Positions 18,670 to 28,158 of a stretch of 64,000 nucleotides of DNA are shown here, piece by piece. The notes below the pieces were generated by a model. The model was not told the origin of the DNA. It ran no database searches and saw only the letters and a list, made by a program, of their open reading frames with translations. The translations under genes were made by a program, and so were the position numbers. Where the stretch lies: positions 434,001 through 498,000 of the forward strand of contig OZ241878.1 in NCBI GenBank assembly GCA_965203365.1, in the 5' to 3' direction. The DNA comes from VYFG01 sp965203365. GTDB lineage: Bacteria; Pseudomonadota; Gammaproteobacteria; Arenicellales; Poriferihabitantaceae. Position 1 is the stretch's first letter. Every line of letters starts with the position of its first letter.

Positions 18670-19159
18670 ATGCAGTGAACCTGCCGGTGGCTGCACCAAC
18701 CGGTTATCACATGCCACGCTACCAAGCATCTTGCACAGGCCGGTCGATGGGATGCGGTTCTGCCAGGGAACAGGACCGTACAGATGCGCGGTGTTACGAC
18801 CGTGCCAACCCGTCAGATCACGGGTCTGCAGAGAAGGGGGGTGATCCCGGAGAGTATCCGGTCGGAAACGGGCTCCGCTACCGACAGGGCATGGAGCGGA
18901 TGCGTAGATTGTCATTCATTCCCGCTTGCCATATGCTGATGGCGAATATTTTTTATTTAAATTCAGTCATTTATGCCAATCTATTTTCTATCCACCCGTA
19001 CCCGGTTCTCGACATCCGTCGACGATGAGCTTCATGCGACCTGCTGTCAAGGATTGGCTCTCCCAATACGCCGACGCACAATCGCTATCATTCTGATCTG
19101 ATTCTGATAGTATTGAAAATGTCTTTATTGAATTTGGTCAACCCAACCGGAGCATCATT
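18670..19159. other. Intergenic region with AT-rich right half
   Basis: 490 bases lie between the Sel1 and cytochrome c' genes. An AT-rich tract at about 18,945-18,995 and the stretch just before the GTG start (with TTCTGAT repeated at 12-base spacing near 19,090) probably hold the cytochrome promoter. No gene was recognised. Confidence 0.4.
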
Positions 19160-19642
19160 GTGAATCCAGTCATAAAATTCCTGTCAGGTGCTGTCTTGAT
19201 CTGTGCAGTCATGCTGACGTCAATTCCTGCATCCCATGCGGAGGATGCGATCGACAAGGCCATCAAGGCACGGCGTGGAGCCATGCAACTGTATAGCCAC
19301 TATGCCGGCCCCTTGTTTGCAATGGCAAAAGGCGACATGGAATATGATGCCGCACTTGCGGCATCACTGGCGGAGAACCTGAGTATAGTGGTGAACCTGA
19401 GTCAAGCCAGAATGTGGCCGCCAGACTCGCACCAGAGTGCGCGTGAGGGAAAAACCCGGGCCAGAGCAGTCATCTGGGAATCCGGGCCTGAGGTGGCTGA
19501 CAAATCCCAGGCAATGAAGGATGCTGCGCTTGAGATCTCTTTGGTGGCAGGTGACGGACTCGATAGTTTGCGCGATGCGGTCAGGAGTGTGGGGCAGTCG
19601 TGCAAGGGTTGCCATGATGATTATCGCCACAAGAACTTCTAG
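19160..19642 (+). CDS. Cytochrome c' (class II c-type cytochrome)
   Basis: A 160-residue protein with a signal peptide ending near ASHA/ED and a C-terminal haem-binding CKGCH (Cys-x2-Cys-His) close to the end, the diagnostic position for class II cytochromes c'. The body is predicted as a four-helix bundle. Cytochromes c' bind NO and CO in the periplasm and are linked to NO resistance in proteobacteria. The start is GTG 19160 with GGAG about 11 bases upstream. The adjacent b561-type gene is a frequent partner of cytochrome c'. Confidence 0.88.
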   Translation: MNPVIKFLSGAVLICAVMLTSIPASHAEDAIDKAIKARRGAMQLYSHYAGPLFAMAKGDMEYDAALAASLAENLSIVVNLSQARMWPPDSHQSAREGKTRARAVIWESGPEVADKSQAMKDAALEISLVAGDGLDSLRDAVRSVGQSCKGCHDDYRHKNF

Positions 19643-19740
19643 GTGTGAGCCGCCTGCCTGAAAGCCCTTCCCGATGCATCACGGAACCCTGGCGCACCCG
19701 AGACGGCCAGGTTCCTGCGACATGACTCCATCTTGCAGCG

Positions 19741-20334
19741 ATGTCAAGTGAACTGGTCCCGCAAAAAGTCTGGGATCCACTGATCAGAATCTGGCATTGG
19801 ACCCTGGTCATCGTGGTCTCGGTCGGCTGGTTGCTGGGCCAGTACCGGGATTTTGAGACCATCAACTATCATATCTACCTGGGCTATGCGACAGGCGGGC
19901 TTTTGTTCATCAGAATCGTCTGGGGGATGATCGGACCTCCTCCGGTTCGATTTCGTGCACTGTGGGTGACTCCCGCTACCTTGATGAACTACCTGCGTGG
20001 TATGTTCAGGCGTTCACCGAGTGGCATGCCTGGCCACAACCCTGTGGGCGCTTTGTCCGTGATCCTGATCCTGTTATCGCTGACCTTGCAGGTGATGACC
20101 GGTCTGTTTTCGGAAGATGACGGCTTGTTCACAGAGGGCCCTCTGGCCGGGCTGGTGTCCGCTGGAACACGCGGTTTGTTGGGGGAAATCCACCATATCA
20201 ATGCCCGCTTCCTCCTGTGGCTGGTGGGATTGCATGTGGCGGCGATCGGGTTCTATCTGGTCTGGAAGCGGGAGAATCTGATCAAGCCGATGATCACCGG
20301 CTGGAAAATGGTCCGAAAAGATGGGAGTTCCTAG
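19741..20334 (+). CDS. Cytochrome b561-type membrane protein
   Basis: A 197-residue di-haem b561-family protein with four hydrophobic helices. Likely haem ligands are His in RIWHWTLV, His in NYHIYLGYATGG, and the pair in GEIHHINARFLLWLVGLHVAAIGFY. The N-terminus KVWDPLIRIWHW is typical of prokaryotic b561 proteins. It would pass electrons from the membrane pool to the cytochrome c' encoded 98 bases upstream; this pairing is known but its mechanism is not settled. No strong Shine-Dalgarno precedes the ATG. Confidence 0.85.
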   Translation: MSSELVPQKVWDPLIRIWHWTLVIVVSVGWLLGQYRDFETINYHIYLGYATGGLLFIRIVWGMIGPPPVRFRALWVTPATLMNYLRGMFRRSPSGMPGHNPVGALSVILILLSLTLQVMTGLFSEDDGLFTEGPLAGLVSAGTRGLLGEIHHINARFLLWLVGLHVAAIGFYLVWKRENLIKPMITGWKMVRKDGSS

Positions 20335-20482
20335 TCGGGCACCATGGGCTATCGCTGGGTATCTTCCGAGGGAGAGCCCACCTTGGTCTGGTCGTTTGTA
20401 CCTTGGTTCGTCGGGGTGCAGGCGGCTTCGCCCGTCGATCATGACGAACCGTCCGCCGTTGGTCTGACAGGAGATTCGGTCA

Positions 20483-21343
20483 GTGCGTTGGCTCGAAAGA
20501 CGGCAGAACTTCCGGAATCTTCTCACTGGCCGATCCTGCGTCTATCCCGCCTCGGTATTTGATCCGGTATCTGCTCGAATCGCCGCCAGTCTGGGTTTCG
20601 AATGTGGGATGTTTGCCGGTTCGGTGGCGTCCATGACCGTGCTGGGTGACCCAGATCATATGGTGCTGACTCTGAGTGAATTGTCCGCGCAGACCCATCG
20701 CATCTGTCGAGGGTCCCCACTGCCGGTGTTGGTGGATGCCGATCACGGATACGGAAATGCGCTCAACGTGATGCGTACCGTCGAAGAGTTGGAGAATGCC
20801 GGGGTCGCCGGGTTGTCCATTGAAGATACCGAACTGCCCCGTTCGTTCGGTCGGGGTGAAAGCCCATCCCTGGTTTCTCTGGAAGAAGGGATTGGCAAGA
20901 TGAAGTCGGCGGTAGCGGCGCGCCAGTCTCATGATCTGGTGATTGCGGCTCGTACCAGCGCGGTCTCCTTGAGTGGGTTGGACGATGCCGTCAAACGAGT
21001 GTGTGCCTATCAAGATCTGGGGGTCGATGCCTTGTTCCTAGTGGGCGTGCAGGAGACGGGACAGCTTGAGGCATTGGCCCGAGTGGCCAAATTACCCCTG
21101 ATTCTGGGTGGGATCAGTGGGAAGATGATGGATCGTCATCATCTCGCCTCCTGCGGTGTCCGGATATGCCTGCAAGGCCACCAGCCCATCCTGGCGGCAT
21201 ACGCTGCGGTTCACCAGACCATGCAGTCATTACGGGAAGGAGCCATGCCTGAAGACTTATCGGGATTGCCCGGCAAGGCCTGGTTGGCTCATTTCACGCG
21301 AGAAGACACCTATGCACACCGGATCAGGAATTTCCTGGAATGA
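20483..21343 (+). CDS. ICL/PEP-mutase family enzyme, probable oxaloacetate decarboxylase
   Basis: A 286-residue member of the isocitrate lyase/PEP mutase superfamily. VLVDADHGYGNALNVMRTVEE supplies the Mg-binding Asp pair, and GLSIEDTELPRSFG is the segment seen in the Pseudomonas PA4872 oxaloacetate decarboxylase clade as I remember it. The canonical KKCGH catalytic loop of isocitrate lyase is absent, which argues against a lyase of isocitrate or methylisocitrate. The expected reaction is oxaloacetate to pyruvate and CO2. The start is GTG 20483 with AGGAG about 10 bases upstream. Confidence 0.78.
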   Translation: MRWLERRQNFRNLLTGRSCVYPASVFDPVSARIAASLGFECGMFAGSVASMTVLGDPDHMVLTLSELSAQTHRICRGSPLPVLVDADHGYGNALNVMRTVEELENAGVAGLSIEDTELPRSFGRGESPSLVSLEEGIGKMKSAVAARQSHDLVIAARTSAVSLSGLDDAVKRVCAYQDLGVDALFLVGVQETGQLEALARVAKLPLILGGISGKMMDRHHLASCGVRICLQGHQPILAAYAAVHQTMQSLREGAMPEDLSGLPGKAWLAHFTREDTYAHRIRNFLE

Positions 21344-22164
21344 ATGGGATCCCAATCCGCCTTGACTTTTCCAGCCATTGAAATGATCCGCGTCGGGCAG
21401 ATTGTCGCCTTGCTGTCGAAGGTGCGGGGACTGGAGAGGCATCGGGGGATGTGACTGGGCGGCCAGATGGTTGAGGTCTGGGTCTCGGCGAGCATGTGTG
21501 TCCCGATCCAGGCCAGGCTGGAAAGGATTCCATGAAGTGGATCAAGGCCCATCCCAGCGATGCGGTCACCGAAATCTATGTGTTGACGGATGACGTGATA
21601 TCTCCACTCCACGCCCGTTGAATCTCAACCCGGCCCATGAGCCCATGCCCCTATCTGGGCTAGCGGGTCAGGTGTTCCAGCCGCTTTCGAACAATCAGAC
21701 CAGCCGGACAAAGGCCCGTCCCGAGGGCGATCTTGACCTTGACGTTGGTCTGGTTCGATTGGGGTCATACTGGGGAAAAATGATCCATCGGTCGACTCGA
21801 CTGGAATAAGTTCTGTGAATAAAATCATCAGATAATATTATGGTTTTTGATCGTTTTCATCGGATCTGGGTTGATTCTCCCAGAGATTGTGCCGAATGAA
21901 AATCGTTCTGATAAAAAAGAAGTATCTCCATATTATATCATAAATTCAGCATATTATATCCCTGTCGAATGGGGTTTTTGGTTGGGATAAACTATCCATC
22001 CCACCATTCAGTGCGACTTGTTGACCAGCCAAAGTCTCTTTTCAGAAATTCATTAATCATAAGAAATTCTGACTGAAAAAGAGAAACATTACAAGAAATT
22101 TAGGTTGCGATTTCTCCTATTCTGCTGATAATTCAGTCTCAGGTTATCGTTTTCTATATCAGCC
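21344..22164. other. 820-base non-coding region with an AT-rich half
   Basis: The left half (21,344-21,800) resembles neighbouring GC-rich spacer. From about 21,810 to 22,160 the sequence becomes strongly AT-rich, unlike the rest of the window. It contains ATATTATATC twice, at 21930-21939 and 21951-21960 (21-base period), and an ATAATATTAT palindrome. No open frame with protein features is seen. It may be regulatory DNA or an unrecognised small RNA locus. Confidence 0.45.
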
Positions 22165-22470
22165 ATGATAAGTAATGAGAAAGATGACTCCCTGATGGAC
22201 GAAGAGTCTGATCTGTACAACGATGATGAAGGTTCCGGTGCCCACACGGATCTTGAATTCCCGGAAGAAGATGGAACGGAAGAAATCGTGCAAGAGGACA
22301 CTCCCTCTCCCCCCATGCATTCAAGTAGTCCCTGCAAGATGGAGACCCGGCGTCGACTGGATGCCTATCTGGAGCGCAAGTGGTTTCGTGATCAAGGGTG
22401 GGAAGATGATGAATTTTTCAACGACGAGTATTTTGTCGATACTCTGGGTCCCTTGCGTCATTCTGTCTGA
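22165..22470 (+). CDS. Small acidic protein, PA3496-like hypothetical
   Basis: A 101-residue protein, very rich in Asp/Glu over the first 45 residues, then a basic-amphipathic segment METRRRLDAYLERKWFRDQGW followed by acidic and aromatic residues. The RRRLDAYLERK pattern resembles small PA3496-family proteins of gammaproteobacteria, whose function is unknown. No signal peptide or membrane helix is seen. The start at 22165 lacks a clear Shine-Dalgarno; ATG 22195 is an alternative. It is preceded by an AT-rich region that probably contains its promoter. Confidence 0.6.
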   Translation: MISNEKDDSLMDEESDLYNDDEGSGAHTDLEFPEEDGTEEIVQEDTPSPPMHSSSPCKMETRRRLDAYLERKWFRDQGWEDDEFFNDEYFVDTLGPLRHSV

Positions 22471-22643
22471 ACCGTTGATCGTCGGGTAAAGCCGGATTTT
22501 TTCAACTCGTGATTGCATTTGTCTGCCGGTCTGTTCGGGGTCGCTAGCTTGCAAATCGAAAAGGTCAGGGCGTGGGGGCGGTTGGATTGGTCGCTCTGAT
22601 CCGACCCGACCCATGTCCCATGCTTGTGCAACGGAGCAGTCCC

Positions 22644-24179
22644 ATGTCGCCAGTTGGAACAACCCGGCGAAGAAACAAAGGTGGCCGAGGGTTGCGCCCA
22701 GAGCGTGTTGCCCCAACGGCATCGCCCTATATTTCACGACGCATTCCCTTTTACGAATTTCTGGATGAGGAGGGACTCGTCCGTCTGGAACGTCAAGCGG
22801 ACTGGTTGATCGAGGAAATCGGCATCGAATTTCGGGGTGATCCGGACGCCCTGCGCCTGTGGAGGGAAGCTGGGGCGGAGGTCGATGGGTCGTGCGTCCG
22901 CTCATCCGCGGAATTGATCCGGTCACTGTGTGGCACTGCGCCAGCGGAATTCACCCAGCACGCACGAAATCCGGCGCACAGTGTGGTCATTGGGGGTATT
23001 CACCAGGTCTTCGCGCCCGTTTATGGTCCCCCATTCGTCCGGGATCTGGAGGGGGGTCGCCGCTATGGCACCCTTCAGGATCATGTCAACCTGGTCAAGC
23101 TGGCCTGGTCCATGCCCGCGTTGCATCACATGGGGCTCGTGGTCTGTGAACCGTGCGATGTGCCGGTTTCCAAGCGGCATCTGGATATGGTCTACAACCA
23201 CCTGGTCTACAGTGACAAACCCTTTCTGGGGGCCATCACGGAAATGTCGCGTGCGCAGGATTCCGTGGATATGATGCGGGTGGTGTTTGGTGAGGCCTTC
23301 GTGCAGCAGCACTGCGTGATTATGGGAAATGTCAACACCAACTCACCGCTGATGGTGGATAAGGTCGTGACCGAGGCCGCCAGAGTCTATTGTGGGGCCG
23401 GGCAGGGTCTGGTGGCGGTGCCGTTCATCCTCAGTGGTGCCATGGGACCGGTCACCACCGCCGCCTCGATTGCACAGGCTCTCGCCGAGGCCATGATGGT
23501 GTGCGCATTCACCCAGATCATCCGTCCGGGAGCACCGTTCGTGCTCGGAAACTTCCTGTCTTCCATGAATCTTCGCAGTGGCGCACCGACTTTCGGCATG
23601 CCGGAGCCGGTGATGTCCAATTTGGTGATTGGTCAACTGGCCCGTCGACTGAAGCTGCCCCTGCGTTGTGGTGGTTCACTGACGGCCTCCAAGTTGCCGG
23701 ATGCGCAGGCGGCGGCGGAAAGTGCCGATTCAATGTTATCGACGATTCTCGGCGGCGCCAATTTTGTGCTGCAAGCAGCGGGCTGGTTGGAAGGCGGCCT
23801 GGTGACCGGCTATGAAAAGCTGATCATGGATGCGGATCGACTGAGCGCCTATCAGGTTTTTCTGGATGGAATGCGCCTGGATGAAAATGCCCTGGCTCGC
23901 GATGCGTACTCGGAGGTCAGCCCGGCGGGTCATTTCCTGGGATGCGGACATACCATGAGAAATTACGAGACCGCCTTTTTTGAATCCTCGCTTTCAGATA
24001 GTGACAGTTTTGAGCAATGGGAAAGTGCCGGGGCTCGGGATACGGCCCGTCGGGCCTTTGAGCGCTGGAATGACATTCTGGCCACTTATGAGGCACCTTC
24101 TATGGAGGGGGCGGTCAAGGAAGCCTTGGATGAGTTTCTGGCCCAAAGAAAACGGGAATTGCCGGACACTTGGTACTGA
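22644..24179 (+). CDS. MttB superfamily methyltransferase, second copy, non-pyrrolysine
   Basis: A 511-residue protein from ATG 22644, selected because GGAG lies 7-10 bases upstream; the frame opens at 22572. It shows the MttB fold features ADWLIEEIGIEFRGDPDAL, FAPVYGPPFVRDLEGGRRYG, and SAMGP-type and GGSLTASKLPDAQAAAES segments. The frame contains no TAG, so it is not a pyrrolysine enzyme. It is only distantly similar to the MttB protein at 7.7 kb, so the two probably differ in substrate. No corrinoid partner is nearby. The next gene on the same strand is a DUF3604 protein, 135 bases away, and the two are probably functionally linked. Confidence 0.86.
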   Translation: MSPVGTTRRRNKGGRGLRPERVAPTASPYISRRIPFYEFLDEEGLVRLERQADWLIEEIGIEFRGDPDALRLWREAGAEVDGSCVRSSAELIRSLCGTAPAEFTQHARNPAHSVVIGGIHQVFAPVYGPPFVRDLEGGRRYGTLQDHVNLVKLAWSMPALHHMGLVVCEPCDVPVSKRHLDMVYNHLVYSDKPFLGAITEMSRAQDSVDMMRVVFGEAFVQQHCVIMGNVNTNSPLMVDKVVTEAARVYCGAGQGLVAVPFILSGAMGPVTTAASIAQALAEAMMVCAFTQIIRPGAPFVLGNFLSSMNLRSGAPTFGMPEPVMSNLVIGQLARRLKLPLRCGGSLTASKLPDAQAAAESADSMLSTILGGANFVLQAAGWLEGGLVTGYEKLIMDADRLSAYQVFLDGMRLDENALARDAYSEVSPAGHFLGCGHTMRNYETAFFESSLSDSDSFEQWESAGARDTARRAFERWNDILATYEAPSMEGAVKEALDEFLAQRKRELPDTWY

Positions 24180-24314
24180 ATCCCACTGATCGGCTCCATT
24201 GACCGAAGGAAACCGGCACGAAAATCGGCGGAATGAGCGGCCAGGAGGGTGTCTTGAATCCGATTTGCCGGGTATGCCATATTGCCCATCGTCCTTTTTT
24301 CCAGTATCCCTGAC

Positions 24315-26564
24315 ATGCCCCATTCCACCTATCTGCCCCATAAGATGGGCAGCGCTTCGGTGTCGCCTACTGGCTGTTTCGAGGCAGGCTCTTTCCAGGA
24401 ATTCACCGTGGTCTATACCGCCGGGTATTTTGGGATTGATGATACCGGTTCGATCAAGATCGCGCATCGCTTTGCCTCGGACATGGCGCGTCCTCAGTTT
24501 GAGGATCCCGCCGCACCGGGATACACCACCGTGGAAGCCAGCAACGGAGCGGTCCTCCAAGTGGAATATTTTCCCAAAAGGAACATCCGTCCCTGGGACA
24601 AGGTGATCTACATTCAGGTGATGCGTGGGTTCCTTCGCGAAGGAGATCAGATTGTCGTTCGTTTCGGTGACCGACGCTGGGGGTCACCGGGCATCCGTCT
24701 GCAGACCTTTTGCGAGCATACGTTTGAGTTCCGCGTGCTGGTGGACGCCATGGCCACCTATCACTATGTGGAATTGCCGAAATCGCCTTGGGTTGCGATC
24801 GTCCCGGGACCACCGGTACGCTACCAGGCGGTCATGCCCACCTCCGTCGGTGTGGGAGAGATGTTCCGGCTGGCCATCAAGGGAGAGGATCGCTGGGGCA
24901 ATCCCTCTGACCGTTGCGATGCCACGTTTCGCCTGAAGCCCTCCCAGGCTGTCGACGGGTTGCCAAGTGAGGTCACTCTTCACAGGGGTGAATATGCCAC
25001 CATGATTGAGGGGTTGCGGGCGCATCAAGTCGGTGACCTCACCATTTCGTTGTGGGGAGTCGATGGGCAACTGGTGTGTGAGACCAATCCCAATCGAATT
25101 GCCGGGGAAATGGCCATGAGACCTTTTTGGGGGGATCTGCATGGCCAGTCGGAAGAGACCATTGGCACCAATTCGGCCAGGGATTTCTATACCTTCGCCC
25201 GGGACAGGGCGTTCCTGGATGTCTGTGCCCACCAAGGCAATGACTTTCAGATCACGACATCTTTCTGGGAGCATCTCAATGAACTGTCCAGGGAGTTCGA
25301 CCAGGATCATCGGTTTGTGGTGTTTCCCGGCTGGGAGTGGTCCGGGAATACTGGGCTGGGCGGGGACCGCAATGTCCTCATGATGCAGGAAGGGCGACCG
25401 ATCCATCGTTCGTCTCATGCGCTGGTCGAGGATCTCTCTGACGCCGATTCCGACGCTCACTCTGCCAGCGCATTATTTGAGAAGCTCAAGGAGGAGGATT
25501 GTGTGGTGTTCGCCCATATCGGCGGACGCTATGCCGATATCAAGGTGGCCCATGATCAACGGCTGGAGCGCGGCGTTGAAATTCACTCGGCCTGGGGTAC
25601 GTTTGAGTGGCTGGTGCGTGATGCCTTCGAGCAGGGATATCGGGTGGGCATCTTGTCCAACTCGGATGGTCACAAGGGGCGTCCGGGGGCATCCCATCCC
25701 GGGGCCACCAAGTTCGGCGCCTACGGAGGATTGACCTGCATGCTGGCCACGGAGCTGACTCGGTCCGGGATCATGGAGGCATTGCGCAAACGGCACCATT
25801 ATGGGACCACCGGCCAGCGCCTGATACTGGATACCCGCGTGGTCCTGCAAGCTCCCGGCCGACTGTACTCCGAGGACCCTCTTTGGGGCAACACCCGGTA
25901 TGCCGACACTCGGCAGGCGATGATGGGAGACATTGTGGGAACCGAAGAAAGTCAGGTTACCTTCCATATTGAGGTGGTCGCCAGCAGCCCGATCGAGCGG
26001 ATTGAGATTCGTAATGGCCTTGATCCCCTGGAAACCTGGCGGCCGTTTCAGGAAAACGAGACGGGGGATCGGATCCGCGTCATCTGGGAGGGTTCGGAAT
26101 ATCGGGGCCGCGGCCGGGAAACCATCTGGGACGGCTGCGCCCAACTACGTGGTAACCGGTTCCGCTCCGTTCAACCGATCAATCGATATAACCTCGACAA
26201 GCGTTTCGAGCTATCAGGAGATCAGCGGGTCGAGTGGACCGCCCTGACCACCGGAGGATTTGGCGGGTTCGAGGCGGTCCTCGAACAGCCCCAGGACGGC
26301 ACCCTGGTTCTGGACACCGCCTTGATCAAGACGGAAATTCCCGTATGTGAGATCGGTCGAGAGGATCGGGTCTATGAAAACGGCGGGATCGACCGTCGTA
26401 TCCGGGTGTTTCGTCTGCCCGATCACAATCCGGTCCGCAAAGCTTGCCTTGAACGGGACATCGAACTGCACCCTCATCAAGATAACCCGCTGTATGTTCG
26501 GGTCACCACCGAAGATGGCCACCTGGCCTGGTCAAGCCCCATTTACCTGATTGCGCCGGTCTAG
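24315..26564 (+). CDS. DUF3604 family protein with PHP-like metal site
   Basis: A 749-residue protein from ATG 24315. The N-terminal third is beta-rich and resembles an Ig-like or immunoglobulin-fold region. The central part carries likely metal ligands in the pattern of PHP-domain phosphoesterases: FWGDLHGQSEETIGTNSARD, CAHQGNDFQ, FPGWEWSG, FAHIGGRYAD and SNSDGHKGRPGA. The C-terminal 200 residues are again beta-rich. DUF3604 has no established function. No signal peptide is obvious, so it is probably cytoplasmic. Its position behind an MttB-family gene suggests a role in quaternary-amine or related catabolism, which is inference. Confidence 0.72.
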   Translation: MPHSTYLPHKMGSASVSPTGCFEAGSFQEFTVVYTAGYFGIDDTGSIKIAHRFASDMARPQFEDPAAPGYTTVEASNGAVLQVEYFPKRNIRPWDKVIYIQVMRGFLREGDQIVVRFGDRRWGSPGIRLQTFCEHTFEFRVLVDAMATYHYVELPKSPWVAIVPGPPVRYQAVMPTSVGVGEMFRLAIKGEDRWGNPSDRCDATFRLKPSQAVDGLPSEVTLHRGEYATMIEGLRAHQVGDLTISLWGVDGQLVCETNPNRIAGEMAMRPFWGDLHGQSEETIGTNSARDFYTFARDRAFLDVCAHQGNDFQITTSFWEHLNELSREFDQDHRFVVFPGWEWSGNTGLGGDRNVLMMQEGRPIHRSSHALVEDLSDADSDAHSASALFEKLKEEDCVVFAHIGGRYADIKVAHDQRLERGVEIHSAWGTFEWLVRDAFEQGYRVGILSNSDGHKGRPGASHPGATKFGAYGGLTCMLATELTRSGIMEALRKRHHYGTTGQRLILDTRVVLQAPGRLYSEDPLWGNTRYADTRQAMMGDIVGTEESQVTFHIEVVASSPIERIEIRNGLDPLETWRPFQENETGDRIRVIWEGSEYRGRGRETIWDGCAQLRGNRFRSVQPINRYNLDKRFELSGDQRVEWTALTTGGFGGFEAVLEQPQDGTLVLDTALIKTEIPVCEIGREDRVYENGGIDRRIRVFRLPDHNPVRKACLERDIELHPHQDNPLYVRVTTEDGHLAWSSPIYLIAPV

Positions 26565-26591
26565 ACGGCAGGGCGCCGGCATGCTGGCTCC

Positions 26592-28136
26592 TCATGCCGT
26601 GGTGGTCTTTTCGAAGTGGGAGAAAGCCTCGGCAAATTGCTCCCGAAGCTGGTTTTTCTGTACCTTACCCATACTGTTGCGGGGCAGTTCAGCCAGATAA
26701 AACACCTTCTTCGGTTGTTTGAAGCGGGCCAGTCGCGTCGAGACCAGAGCGTGTACCGTGGATTCATTCGGGGGAGAATCGCCCGTCAACACGGCGACCA
26801 CGCCTTCCCCGAAATCTGGATGGGGGACACCGATCACGGCCGATTCATCAACTCCGGGCAGGGTGTCCAGGATCCTCTCGATTTCCTTCGGATAGACATT
26901 GTAGCCGCCGCTGATGATCAGATCCTTGCTGCGTCCGACAATGGTCAGGTAGCCATCTTCGCTCAAGGTGCCGATATCGCCGGTAACAAAAAACCCGTCA
27001 TCCGTGAACTCTTCCCGGGTCTTTTCCGGCATGCGCCAGTAGCCGACGAATACATTGGGTCCCTTGACCTGCACCGAGCCGATGCCCTGGCCAGGTCGGG
27101 ACGCATTACCGTCCGAATCCGACACCCGGAGAGTGATACCGGGCAGGGCTGTCCCCACCGTACCGGCCCGTCGCTCACCTTGATAGGGGTTGGAGGTGTT
27201 CATGCCGGTTTCCGTCATGCCATAGCGTTCAAGAATCCGGTGCCCGGTGCGTTGTTGAAAGGCCAAGTGCGTTTCCGTGAGCAGGGGCGCACTGCCGGAC
27301 ACGAAAAGACGGATATGGTGGACGAAATCATGGTCCAGTCGGGGGTCGCTTAGCAGGCGGGTATAAAAGGTGGGTACCCCCATCATGCAAGTGGCTTTCG
27401 GGAGCCAGTGGATCACATCATCAATCTGGAATCTGGGCAGAAAGATCATACGGCCGCCACTGGCCATCAAGACATGGGTGGCCACGAACAGGCCATGGGT
27501 ATGAAAGATCGGCAGGGCGTGCAGTAGCACATCGTTCGGCGTGAATTGCCAGCAGTCGGTGAGTACAGCGGCATTTGACCAGAGGTTCTCATGGGTCAGC
27601 ATCGCCCCTTTGGAACGGCCTGTCGTGCCGGAGGTGTACAAGATGGCGGCGAGGTCGGCCGCCGACCGGGACACGGCCGCAAAGTGGTCATCGTAGCGCC
27701 GGGCCGCTTCCGTCAGCTGGCCTTCCCCATGGGCATCCAGGGTGAGAATGGCCCGGTCGACCGACTTCGAACTGATGGATTCCATCATGGCCCGAAACCG
27801 GGATGCCTGGTCAGGTGGACAAACCACCAAGCGGGGCTCGGCGTTCTCGACAAAATAGCCGACTTCGTCAGCGGTATAGGCTGGATTCAGCGGCAGGTAG
27901 ATGCCGCCTGCCTTGATGGTGCCTAGGTACAAGGCGAGAGCGGTCCAGCTCTTCGACACTTGGGCGACCACGCGGTCTCCAGGCGCCATCCCCCGGCTGG
28001 TGAGTAGCTGGGCGATCTGGTTGACCCGGACACCAAACGCATGATAACTCACCGTAGTGCCATCCGGCAGGAGCAAGAGCGTCTTCTCCGAATCACAGAG
28101 CGGGGTGAGAAGCCGGTCAATCAGGTAGTTGGTCAT
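26592..28136 (-). CDS. matB: Malonyl-CoA synthetase (MatB-type acyl-CoA ligase)
   Basis: A 514-residue ANL-superfamily ligase. Motifs seen: the P-loop-like LYTSGTTGRSKGAMLTH, the A5 segment ERYGMTETGM, the A7 segment FFVTGDIG, and the A10 lysine in RNSMGKVQKNQL. Length and its position immediately after malonyl-CoA decarboxylase point to malonate--CoA ligase. It would convert malonate, ATP and CoA to malonyl-CoA. It is last in a minus-strand operon phyH-mcd-matB, 22 bases behind mcd. Methylmalonate is a known alternative substrate of the family. Confidence 0.85.
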   Translation of the reverse strand: MTNYLIDRLLTPLCDSEKTLLLLPDGTTVSYHAFGVRVNQIAQLLTSRGMAPGDRVVAQVSKSWTALALYLGTIKAGGIYLPLNPAYTADEVGYFVENAEPRLVVCPPDQASRFRAMMESISSKSVDRAILTLDAHGEGQLTEAARRYDDHFAAVSRSAADLAAILYTSGTTGRSKGAMLTHENLWSNAAVLTDCWQFTPNDVLLHALPIFHTHGLFVATHVLMASGGRMIFLPRFQIDDVIHWLPKATCMMGVPTFYTRLLSDPRLDHDFVHHIRLFVSGSAPLLTETHLAFQQRTGHRILERYGMTETGMNTSNPYQGERRAGTVGTALPGITLRVSDSDGNASRPGQGIGSVQVKGPNVFVGYWRMPEKTREEFTDDGFFVTGDIGTLSEDGYLTIVGRSKDLIISGGYNVYPKEIERILDTLPGVDESAVIGVPHPDFGEGVVAVLTGDSPPNESTVHALVSTRLARFKQPKKVFYLAELPRNSMGKVQKNQLREQFAEAFSHFEKTTTA

Positions 28137-28158
28137 GTTGTGTTGGGCATCGGCGGGT

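Noticed and set aside
7668..24179. Pyrrolysine (UAG) in the MttB-family genes
   Set aside because: Both frames run without any internal TAG, so they are non-Pyl members.
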